Part shown: positions 7,352-13,924 of the stretch, piece by piece
Numbering within the stretch: position 1 is the first letter of the stretch
Layout: each line of letters starts with the position of its first letter
Position numbers and translations under genes: made by a program
Assembly (NCBI GenBank): GCA_035690725.1
Contig: DASSKF010000153.1
Coordinates: 1 to 14,695, forward strand
Direction of reading: 5' to 3'
DNA from: DASSKF01 sp035690725
Lineage (GTDB): Bacteria; Actinomycetota; Actinomycetes; Actinomycetales; Dermatophilaceae
DNA: 14,695 nucleotides
The notes under the pieces: model-generated
Seen by the model: the letters and a program-made list of their open reading frames with translations, nothing else
Databases searched by the model: none
Told to the model about the DNA's origin: nothing

Positions 7352-8274
7352 CCGCGCTCGGCGAGCCGGTGCGGCTGCGGGATGTCGTCGACGTTGAGGC
7401 CGACCATCGCCTCGCCCAGCCCGCGGGAGACCTTGGCGAGCACGTCGGGGTCGTCGAAGAAGGTGGTGGCCTTCACGATGGCCGCGGCCCGCTGGGCCGG
7501 GTTGCCGGACTTGAAGATGCCCGAGCCGACGAAGACGCCCTCGGCGCCGAGCTGCATCATCATCGCGGCGTCGGCCGGGGTGGCGATGCCGCCCGCGGTG
7601 AAGAGCACCACCGGGAGCTTGCCGGCCTCGGCGACCTCGCGGACCAGCTCGTAGGGGGCCTGCAGCTCCTTGGCCGCCACGAACAGCTCATCGGGGGACA
7701 TCGAGCGCAGCCGGTTGATCTCGGCGCGGATGGAGCGCATGTGCGTCGTCGCGTTGGAGACGTCGCCGGTGCCGGCCTCGCCCTTGGAGCGGATCATCGC
7801 CGCGCCCTCGGTGATCCGGCGCAGCGCCTCGCCGAGGTTGGTGGCGCCGCACACGAACGGCACGGTGAACGCCCACTTGTCGATGTGGTTGGCGTAGTCG
7901 GCCGGGGTGAGCACCTCGGACTCGTCGACGTAGTCGACACCGAGGCTCTGCAGCACCTGGGCCTCGACGAAGTGGCCGATGCGGGCCTTGGCCATGACCG
8001 GGATGGAGACGGCCCCGATGATCCCGTCGACCATGTCGGGGTCGCTCATGCGGGACACGCCGCCCTGGGCGCGGATGTCGGCCGGGACGCGCTCCAGCGC
8101 CATCACCGCGACGGCGCCGGCGTCCTCGGCGATCTTGGCCTGCTCGGGCGTGACGACGTCCATGATGACGCCGCCCTTGAGCATCTCGGCCATGCCGCGC
8201 TTCACCCGCGCCGTTCCCAGCTGGGGGTCGTTCGGGCTGCTGGACTGCGCGCTGCTGACGGACTCGTCGGACAC
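7345..8274 (-). CDS. pdxS: PLP synthase synthase subunit PdxS
   Basis: PdxS is the (beta/alpha)8 subunit that makes pyridoxal 5'-phosphate from ribose 5-phosphate, glyceraldehyde 3-phosphate and ammonia supplied by PdxT. The 309-residue product has GGVIMDVV (about 34-41), the Schiff-base lysine Lys96 in VMAKARIGH and the second key lysine Lys164 in IRSKGEAGTGDV. Their spacing equals that of Lys81 and Lys149 in the Bacillus enzyme. FTAGGIATPADAAMMMQLG and VFVGSGIF are the phosphate-binding parts. I chose the GTG at 8274 over the GTG at 8319 because GAGAGGT lies about seven bases upstream and the family N-terminus is reached soon after. The first 20 or so residues are Ser-rich and variable. It overlaps or abuts pdxT. 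Confidence 0.96.
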   Translation of the reverse strand: MSDESVSSAQSSSPNDPQLGTARVKRGMAEMLKGGVIMDVVTPEQAKIAEDAGAVAVMALERVPADIRAQGGVSRMSDPDMVDGIIGAVSIPVMAKARIGHFVEAQVLQSLGVDYVDESEVLTPADYANHIDKWAFTVPFVCGATNLGEALRRITEGAAMIRSKGEAGTGDVSNATTHMRSIRAEINRLRSMSPDELFVAAKELQAPYELVREVAEAGKLPVVLFTAGGIATPADAAMMMQLGAEGVFVGSGIFKSGNPAQRAAAIVKATTFFDDPDVLAKVSRGLGEAMVGLNVDDIPQPHRLAERGW

Positions 8275-8366
8275 GGCTGGACCTCTCAGGACGACGGTGG
8301 GTTCGGCTCGGACCAGCACGGGACGCGGCTGGTCGGCACGACTGGCTCACCCTCGATTCTAGTCGC
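8275..8366 (-). promoter_or_regulatory. pdxST leader and promoter candidate
   Basis: On the minus strand TAGAAT (8361-8356) is a good -10 hexamer, though I see no clear -35 in the end of the upstream gene. Transcription would start near 8349, leaving a leader of about 75 bases. That leader contains the inverted repeat GACCAGC (8311-8317) / GCTGGTC (8328-8334), a 7-bp stem with a 10-base loop, before the Shine-Dalgarno site GAGAGGT. No pdxR-type regulator gene is adjacent. Confidence 0.45.
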
Positions 8367-8930
8367 TCACGCACCCGGCCCGAGACCCGGCAGCTCGTCG
8401 TCGAACTCCACCGTCCGCGGCAGCTGCGCGTGGCCGGCGAGCCGGACCCACCGGACCACCCGCTTGCGGCGCACCCGGCGCACGTCGACGACGGCCTCGT
8501 TGTGGAACCGGCGGGCCAGCTGGACCCGGTGGACCGCCGCGCGCAGCCGCTCCAGCGCCTGCCGGCCGAGCTCGTCGCCGGGCCGGTCCCCCGTGTCGAT
8601 CGCCGTGACCACCTCGGGCACGAGGGCCAGGCCGAGGGCGCGGGTGAGGCTGCTCTCGACCGAGGAGCGCACCGCCGGCGGCGCCTCCGCCGACTCCAGC
8701 GCCTCGGTCGCCGCGCTCGCGAGGATCAGCGAGGAGGCGGGGTCGAGCGCACCGCTGCCGGCCAGCTCGAGGGTGGCCTCGGCCCGGCGCACCAGCTGGG
8801 CGTCCAACGCGCTCGCCGACCCCTCGACCCGGCCGTGCAGCCGGTCCAGGCGCGCCGCCGTGTAGGAGAGGTACCAGCCCACCAGCACGACGACGGCGAT
8901 CGCGCCGAGGATCCAGCCCAGCGTGTCCAT
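8367..8930 (-). CDS. LemA-like single-span membrane protein of the PIM operon
   Basis: This product is 187 residues long when begun at ATG 8930, which overlaps the pimA stop as TGATG. An N-terminal hydrophobic helix (about residues 4-22) is followed by TAARLDRLHGRVEGSASALD and VRRAEATLELA, a layout like LemA proteins, where a membrane anchor precedes a helical bundle. RRFHNEAVVDVRRVRRKRVV near residue 140 also matches the LemA YNEAV region, and the tail ends in acidic VEFDDELP. Function is unknown. In M. tuberculosis the equivalent place downstream of pimA holds Rv2609c, annotated as a membrane protein with a NUDIX domain. No NUDIX box is visible here, so this would be the anchor-and-helix part alone. 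Translational coupling to pimA suggests a membrane or envelope role. Alternative start: GTG 8945. Confidence 0.8.
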   Translation of the reverse strand: MDTLGWILGAIAVVVLVGWYLSYTAARLDRLHGRVEGSASALDAQLVRRAEATLELAGSGALDPASSLILASAATEALESAEAPPAVRSSVESSLTRALGLALVPEVVTAIDTGDRPGDELGRQALERLRAAVHRVQLARRFHNEAVVDVRRVRRKRVVRWVRLAGHAQLPRTVEFDDELPGLGPGA

Positions 8931-10129
8931 CAGCGCCCCGCCCACCGGTGACCGCCGGCCGCACCGTGGTGGTGACCCGGCGTCCGGTGCAGGCCCGGCA
9001 GCGCCCGTACCGGTCGGGCGGAGGAGGCGGCCACCGTCTCGTAGACCGCGAGGATGTCGCGCGCGACCACCGGCCAGTCGAAGCGCCGGGCCCGGCCCCG
9101 GCCGAGCGTGGCCAGCTCCTCCCGGCGGGCCGGGTCGCGCAGCAGGTCCACCGCGGTCGCGGCCAGGTCGTCGGCGTCCTCGTTGCGGAAGGTCGCGCCG
9201 GTGCGCCCGTCCTCGAGCACCCGGCCGAACGCCGGCAGGTCGCTCGCCAGGACCGGGGTGCCGGCGCTCATCGCCTCGATGAGGATGATCCCGAAGCTCT
9301 CCCCGCCGGTGTTCGGTGCCACGTAGACGTCGGCGGAGGAGAACAGCCGCGCCTTGTCGGTGTCGCTGACCGCTCCGAGGAACTCGCAGGCCGCCGCCGC
9401 CTCCGGCGCCATCCGCTCGCGCACCTCGTCGGGGTCACCCGGCCCGGCGACCAGGACGCGGGCGCCGGGCACGGCCCGCAGGACGGCGGGCAGGGCGGCG
9501 GCGAGCACTGGCATCCCCTTGCGCGGCTCCTCGATCCGGCCGAGGAAGGCGAGCGTGGGCCGCTCCGGCGTGCCCTGCCACTCCGGGCGGGGGGCGGCAC
9601 CGGCGAACCGGTCGACGAAGACGCCGTTCGGGATCACCACGGCGTCCCCGCCCACGTGGCTGGTCACCGTGCGGCGCGCGTCCTCGGACACCGCGATCCG
9701 GCCGGCGATCTTCTCCAGGCTGGGTCGCAGCACGGGGTAGGCCGCCTGCATCGCCCGGGAGCGCAGCGTGGAGGTGTGGAAGGTGGCGACCACGGGCCCG
9801 TCCGCGGACCACAGCGCCAGCAGGGACACGCTCGGGCTCGTCGGCTCGTGGATGTGCACCACGTCGAACCGGCCGCGGTCCAGCCACCGGTTCACCCGGG
9901 CGGCGGTCAGCGGGCCGAACGCCAGGCGGGCCACCGAGCCGTTGTAGCGGATCGGCACCGCCCGCCCGGCCGCGACCACCCACGGGGGCAGCGGGGTCTC
10001 GTCGTCGGCGGGCGCGAGCACGCTCACCCGGTGGCCGAGGTCGATCAGGTGCTCGGCCAGGTCCCGCACGTGCAGCTGCACCCCTCCGGGGACGTCGAAG
10101 GAGTACGGGCTGACCAGGCCGATCCTCAC
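8930..10129 (-). CDS. pimA: Phosphatidyl-myo-inositol mannosyltransferase PimA-like
   Basis: PimA is a GT-B, family GT4 enzyme that moves mannose from GDP-mannose to phosphatidylinositol at the inner face of the membrane, the first step of PIM synthesis. The 399-residue product has VRIGLVSPYSFDVPGGVQ at the N-terminus, with Gly15, Gly16 and Gln18 in the expected acceptor loop. It also has His118 in ATFHTS, Arg198 and Lys204 in LGRIEEPRKG, and the E-x7-E motif from Glu277 to Glu285 in ESFGIILIE. These closely track the residues known in the mycobacterial enzyme. The GTG at 10129 is the start because it overlaps the acyltransferase stop as GTGA and directly precedes the family N-terminus. The last 30 residues are His/Gly/Arg-rich and poorly conserved. 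The operon context with pgsA and the acyltransferase supports the substrate. Confidence 0.92.
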   Translation of the reverse strand: MRIGLVSPYSFDVPGGVQLHVRDLAEHLIDLGHRVSVLAPADDETPLPPWVVAAGRAVPIRYNGSVARLAFGPLTAARVNRWLDRGRFDVVHIHEPTSPSVSLLALWSADGPVVATFHTSTLRSRAMQAAYPVLRPSLEKIAGRIAVSEDARRTVTSHVGGDAVVIPNGVFVDRFAGAAPRPEWQGTPERPTLAFLGRIEEPRKGMPVLAAALPAVLRAVPGARVLVAGPGDPDEVRERMAPEAAAACEFLGAVSDTDKARLFSSADVYVAPNTGGESFGIILIEAMSAGTPVLASDLPAFGRVLEDGRTGATFRNEDADDLAATAVDLLRDPARREELATLGRGRARRFDWPVVARDILAVYETVAASSARPVRALPGLHRTPGHHHGAAGGHRWAGR

Positions 10130-11106
10130 CGCTCCCCCAGCGTCCCGGAGTCCACGAAGACGCGCTGCATCATGTGCCAGTCCTCGGTGTGCTCCCGGAC
10201 CGTGCCCGCGAGCGCGTCCGCGCACTGCTGGGTCATCGCGCGCACCTTGTCGCGGGTGCGGCCCTGCTCGGGCGCGTGCACCCGGTCGTGGATCTCCACC
10301 CGGATCCGGTATGCCGACCCGCCGGTCGCGCGCCGGTCCGCCGGTTCGTAGGTCACCGAGACCGGGAAGAGCGCCGCACCGGTGGTGAGCGCGAGCGCCG
10401 CCGGGCCGACCGCCATCCGCGCCCGGTGGCCGCAGAAGTCCACGTCGACCCCGCCGGAGGTGAGGTCCCGGTCGGCCAGCAGCGGCACGAAGCCTCCCGC
10501 CCGCAGCGCGGCGGTGAGCTCGCCGAAGATGTCCCGGCCACGGCCGTCCGGACCGGTCAGCGGCAGGATCGTCATGCCGAGCGACTCACGGAAGTCGACG
10601 AACTCGGTGAACAGCTCCTCCGGCTCCAGCCGCTCGGCCACGGTGGTGACCGGCGCGAGCTCGGTCGTCGACCAGGCCCCGGCGAGGTCCCAGTTGCCGA
10701 GGTGGCCGAGGAACATCACGGTCGCTCCCCCCGCATCCACGCGGGCGCGCATCGCCTCGTCGCCGACCATGCGCAGCGAGGCGACTCGCTGCTCGCGCGT
10801 CAGCTCCGGCAGCCGGAACGCGTCGCACCAGTAGCGCAGGTAGGAGCGCATCCCGGCCCGCACCAGCCGGTCCAGCTGCCGCTCGTCGAGCTCGGGGCGC
10901 ACGAGGGCGTAGTTCCGGCGCAGCCGTTGCACGCTCGGTCCGCCCCGGCGCCACGCCAGGTCGGCCCCGAGGGCGAAGGCACGGTAGGCGAGCGTGGGCG
11001 GCATACGGCGCACCAGGTGCCAACCCGCGCGGAAGGCGAGCAGCGTGGCCCGCTCGCCGAGGTCGGCGGCGACCGTGGCGGAGCCGCTGGCGGGCCCTGC
11101 CCTCAT
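10126..11106 (-). CDS. PatA-like phosphatidylinositol mannoside acyltransferase
   Basis: This 326-residue product belongs to the LpxL/HtrB-like bacterial lipid acyltransferases. In actinobacteria the member between pgsA and pimA (PatA, Rv2611c) adds a fatty acyl chain to the mannose of PIM1/PIM2 on the cytosolic side of the membrane. The catalytic HX4D motif is seen as GHLGNWD, with His135 and Asp140. Other family segments are RRNYALVRPEL (about 64-74), FVPLLADRDLTSGGVDVDFCG and the C-terminal HTEDWHMMQRVF. The ATG at 11106 overlaps the pgsA stop as ATGA. The frame is open 164 codons further upstream through pgsA, but that part is antisense-like shadow of pgsA. GTATGCCG occurs twice inside this gene. 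I did not assign the symbol because substrate identity is inferred from the neighbours. Confidence 0.92.
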   Translation of the reverse strand: MRAGPASGSATVAADLGERATLLAFRAGWHLVRRMPPTLAYRAFALGADLAWRRGGPSVQRLRRNYALVRPELDERQLDRLVRAGMRSYLRYWCDAFRLPELTREQRVASLRMVGDEAMRARVDAGGATVMFLGHLGNWDLAGAWSTTELAPVTTVAERLEPEELFTEFVDFRESLGMTILPLTGPDGRGRDIFGELTAALRAGGFVPLLADRDLTSGGVDVDFCGHRARMAVGPAALALTTGAALFPVSVTYEPADRRATGGSAYRIRVEIHDRVHAPEQGRTRDKVRAMTQQCADALAGTVREHTEDWHMMQRVFVDSGTLGER

Positions 11107-11711
11107 GTGGAGCTGAGGGCCTGCGAGCGCACCGTGAGCATCCGCTGCACCACCGTGACCAGGCTCGCCAGCGCGAGCAGTGCCAGCACGGCCGTCAGCA
11201 CGATCTCGGGCAGCCCGAGACCGACGAGCCCGGTGGTGACGAGCACGGTGACCAGCCGGTCCGCACGCTCGGCGATGCCGACGTTCGCGGTCATGCCGAG
11301 ACCCTCCGCGCGGGCCTTGGCGTAGCTGACGACCATGCCGAGGATGAGGCAGGCGAGCGCCAGGCCGGCCATGTAGTACTTGTCCGGCTCGTGCGCGTAG
11401 TAGAGGACGAGGCCGCCGAAGATCGCGGCGTCCCCGACCCGGTCCAGGGTGGAGTCGAGGTAGGCCCCCCACCGGCTCGACCGGCCCGACATCCGGGCCA
11501 TCACGCCGTCCACCGTGTCGGAGAAGACGAAGCAGGTGATGACGACCGTCCCCCAGAAGAACTCGTGCCGCGGGTAGAACGCGAGCGCGCCGACGCACAC
11601 CCCCATGGTCCCCACGATCGTCACGATGTCCGGGCTGATGCCGAGCGCGAGGAACAGACGGGCCACCGGGGTGAAGATGCGGGTGAACAGCGCGCGGAAG
11701 TGGTTCAGCAT
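11103..11711 (-). CDS. pgsA: Phosphatidylinositol phosphate synthase (CDP-alcohol phosphotransferase)
   Basis: This 202-residue polytopic membrane enzyme belongs to the CDP-alcohol phosphatidyltransferase family. The signature D-x2-D-G-x2-A-R-x8-G-x3-D-x3-D is complete: Asp65, Asp68, Gly69, Ala72, Arg73, Gly82, Asp86, Asp90. In actinobacteria the member in this operon (PgsA1) joins CDP-diacylglycerol to inositol phosphate, giving phosphatidylinositol phosphate for PIM synthesis. The N-terminus FTPVARLFLALGISPDIVTIVG and the later membrane segments fit. I chose ATG 11711 because family homology begins here and the 68 upstream codons run back over the start of the divergent gene. No Shine-Dalgarno sequence is present; TACCCT (11726-11721) sits nine bases before the ATG, so a leaderless or very short-leader mRNA is likely. 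It is first in a four-gene overlapping operon. The exact alcohol substrate is inferred. Confidence 0.93.
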   Translation of the reverse strand: MLNHFRALFTRIFTPVARLFLALGISPDIVTIVGTMGVCVGALAFYPRHEFFWGTVVITCFVFSDTVDGVMARMSGRSSRWGAYLDSTLDRVGDAAIFGGLVLYYAHEPDKYYMAGLALACLILGMVVSYAKARAEGLGMTANVGIAERADRLVTVLVTTGLVGLGLPEIVLTAVLALLALASLVTVVQRMLTVRSQALSST

Positions 11712-11787
11712 GGTGGGGTCAGGGTACTGAAAGGCCTCCGGGCGCCGATCCCTTGTGTAGTTCGGCCTGACGCAGCATCGTTGCGCC
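11712..11787. promoter_or_regulatory. 76-bp divergent promoter region between pgsA and the EF-G2 gene
   Basis: Rightward, TTGTGT (11753-11758), a 17-base spacer and CATCGT (11776-11781) lie six bases before the EF-G2 ATG at 11788. Leftward, TACCCT (11726-11721) lies nine bases before the pgsA ATG at 11711, with no clear -35. Neither start has a Shine-Dalgarno sequence, as expected for leaderless transcripts, which are common in actinobacteria. The region is too short to hold much beyond the two core promoters. Confidence 0.5.
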
Positions 11788-13917
11788 ATGAGTCCCAAGG
11801 CCGCCGCCAGCCCCGCTCCGTCCGTGTCCTCCCCCGAGCAGCTGCGCAACGTCGTGCTGGTCGGGCACAGCGGCTCCGGCAAGACGACGCTCTTCCACCA
11901 CCTGGTGGCGGCCACCAGCGAGGGCTACCGCCCGCCCACCGACGAGCCGGAGCGGTCCGTGTCCCTGTCGGTGGCGACCGTCCCGAACGACGACACGGTC
12001 CTGACGCTCGTCGATGCGCCCGGCTACCCCGACTTCGTCGGTGAGCTGCGGGCGGGGCTGCGTGCGGCGGACGCGGCCCTGTTCGTGGTGTCCGCGGCGG
12101 ACGGGGTCGACGCCGCCACGACGATGCTGTGGCAGGAGTGTGCGGCGGTCGGCATGCCGCGGATGGTGGTCGTCACCAAGCTCGACACGGCGCGGTCCGA
12201 CTTCGACGACACGGTCGCGATCTGCCAGCGCGTCTTCGGGGAGGGGGTGATGCCGGTCTACCTTCCACTGCTCGGGGACGACGAGTCGATCATCGGCAAC
12301 CTGGGCCTGATCACCCGGACCGTCTCCGACTACAGCAACCCCGAGGGACACGAGGTCCACGACCGGCGGGCCCGGCAGGTGCACGACGCCGAGGAGCGGC
12401 ACCGCGAGCTCATCGAGGACAAGCGGTCCGACCTGGTGGAGGCGATCATCCAGGAGTCGGAGGACGACACCCTGCTGGATCGCTACCTCGGCGGCGAGGA
12501 GATCGACGCCAAGACGGTCGTCAACGACCTGCTCGTGGCCGTGGCGCGCGGCTCGTTCCACCCGGTCGTGCCGGTGTCCACCCAGACCGGGGTCGGCACC
12601 CAGGAGCTGCTCTACCTGCTCGCGTCGGCCTTCCCCGCCCCGCCTCGCCGCCCGCTCCCGGCGGCCACGACCCCCGAGGGCGAGCCGCTGCCGCCGCTGG
12701 CGTGCGACCCGGACGCACCCCTGGTCGCCGAGGTGGTGCGCTCGACCACCGACCCGTACGTCGGCCGGATCAGCCTGGTCCGGGTCTTCAGCGGGACGTT
12801 GCTGCCCGACACCGCGGTCCACGTCTCCGGTCACCTGGACCGGTTCGCCACCCACGAGCTCGAGGGCCATGACGACCACGACACCGAGGAGCGCGTCGGG
12901 CTGCTGTCCTCACCGCTGGGCGACGGCCTGCGGCCCAAGGAGCGCGCGCTCGCCGGCGAGGTCGTGGTCGTGGCCAAGCTCGCCCAGGCGGAGACCTCCG
13001 ACACCCTCAGCGCCAGGGACCGTCCCGCTCTCGTCGAGCCCTGGGTGCTGCCCGAGGCCCTGCTGCCGGTGGCGATCCACGCGGTCAGCAGCGCCGACGA
13101 GGACAAGCTGGCCGGGGCGCTGCCGCGGCTCGTCGCCGAGGACCCGACGATGCGGCTGGAGCGCAGCGCGGAGACCCACCAGGTCGTGCTGTGGACGATG
13201 GGGCAGGCCCACGTGGACCTCCTCCTGCAGCGGCTCGAGGAGCGCTACGGCGTCAAGGTCGAGTCCGAGCCGCTGCGCGTCGCCCTGCGGGAGACCTTCA
13301 CCACCAGTGCCGAGGGCCAGGGCCGCAACATCAAGCAGAGCGGCGGGCACGGGCAGTATGCCGTGTGCCGGGTGACCGTCGAACCGCTCGAGCGGGGCGC
13401 CGGGTTCGAGTTCGTCGACAAGGTGGTCGGCGGGGCCGTGCCGCGCCAGTTCATCGCCAGCGTGGAGAAGGGGGTGCGCGCCCAGCTCGAGAAGGGGGTG
13501 CTGGCGGGCTTCCCCCTCGTCGACGTGCGGGTGACGCTGCACGACGGCAAGGCCCACTCGGTCGACTCCAGCGACATGGCCTTCCAGACGGCCGGTGCGC
13601 TCGCGCTCAAGGACGCGGCGAGCCCGCAGACGGTCACCCTGCTGGAGCCGGTCGACACGGTGACGGTGCTGGTCGCCGACGAGTACGTCGGCGGGGTGAT
13701 GACCGACCTGCAGACCCGCCGGGGCCGGGTGCTGAGCAGCCAGCCGGACGACACCGGCCGGACCACCATCCACGCCGAGGTGCCGCAGACCGAGATCACC
13801 CGCTACGCGATCGACCTGCGGTCGGTGTCACACGGGACGGGTTCGTTCACCCGCGAGCCGCTGCAGTACGAGCCGCTGCCGGCGCACCTGGTCAGCCGCT
13901 ACCTCGCCGAGGAGTGA
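11788..13917 (+). CDS. EF-G2-like translational GTPase paralogue
   Basis: This 709-residue product aligns end to end with elongation factor G. The P-loop is GHSGSGKTT (26-34) where EF-G has AHIDAGKTT. The switch I region is short and lacks the ERGITI motif (ERSVSLSVATV instead). The G3 box reads DAPGYPDF (76-83), with Tyr80 in place of the catalytic His of DTPGHVDF, and the G4 box is TKLD (130-133) rather than NKxD. Domains III-V look intact: GQAHVDLLLQRL, IKQSGGHGQYAVCRVTVEP, LHDGKAHSVDSSDMAFQTAG and DLRSVSHGTGSFTREPLQYE. This fits the actinobacterial EF-G2 group; a mycobacterial EF-G2 was reported to bind nucleotide without ribosome-stimulated hydrolysis. Its role is open: ribosome rescue, regulation, or tetracycline-type protection are alternatives. 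It is the only plus-strand gene here, with no Shine-Dalgarno sequence, and it converges on the HIT gene four bases away. Confidence 0.93.
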   Translation: MSPKAAASPAPSVSSPEQLRNVVLVGHSGSGKTTLFHHLVAATSEGYRPPTDEPERSVSLSVATVPNDDTVLTLVDAPGYPDFVGELRAGLRAADAALFVVSAADGVDAATTMLWQECAAVGMPRMVVVTKLDTARSDFDDTVAICQRVFGEGVMPVYLPLLGDDESIIGNLGLITRTVSDYSNPEGHEVHDRRARQVHDAEERHRELIEDKRSDLVEAIIQESEDDTLLDRYLGGEEIDAKTVVNDLLVAVARGSFHPVVPVSTQTGVGTQELLYLLASAFPAPPRRPLPAATTPEGEPLPPLACDPDAPLVAEVVRSTTDPYVGRISLVRVFSGTLLPDTAVHVSGHLDRFATHELEGHDDHDTEERVGLLSSPLGDGLRPKERALAGEVVVVAKLAQAETSDTLSARDRPALVEPWVLPEALLPVAIHAVSSADEDKLAGALPRLVAEDPTMRLERSAETHQVVLWTMGQAHVDLLLQRLEERYGVKVESEPLRVALRETFTTSAEGQGRNIKQSGGHGQYAVCRVTVEPLERGAGFEFVDKVVGGAVPRQFIASVEKGVRAQLEKGVLAGFPLVDVRVTLHDGKAHSVDSSDMAFQTAGALALKDAASPQTVTLLEPVDTVTVLVADEYVGGVMTDLQTRRGRVLSSQPDDTGRTTIHAEVPQTEITRYAIDLRSVSHGTGSFTREPLQYEPLPAHLVSRYLAEE

Positions 13918-13924
13918 GCGCTCA
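13915..13924. other. Palindrome TGAGCGCTCA joining two convergent stop codons
   Basis: The EF-G2 stop TGA (13915-13917) and the HIT stop TGA (minus strand, 13924-13922) are separated by GCGC, so the junction is a perfect 10-bp palindrome. There is no room for a terminator between the convergent genes; each transcript must end inside or antisense to the other gene. Confidence 0.9.

Noticed and set aside
7294..8865. 523-codon plus-strand open frame opposite pdxS and the LemA-like gene
   Set aside because: It is the complement of well-supported genes with biased His/Gly/Asp content and no family features.
11107..11598. 164-codon N-terminal extension of the acyltransferase
   Set aside because: It lies entirely over pgsA in another frame; the ATGA overlap and family length support the shorter start.
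11712..11915. 68-codon N-terminal extension of pgsA
   Set aside because: It runs across the divergent promoter into the EF-G2 start, and family homology begins only at the ATG at 11711.
11788..13917. Acquired tetracycline-resistance (TetM-type) gene
   Set aside because: GTPase-centre changes and the C-terminal end resemble the chromosomal EF-G2 group, and codon use matches the neighbours, with no mobile element nearby.
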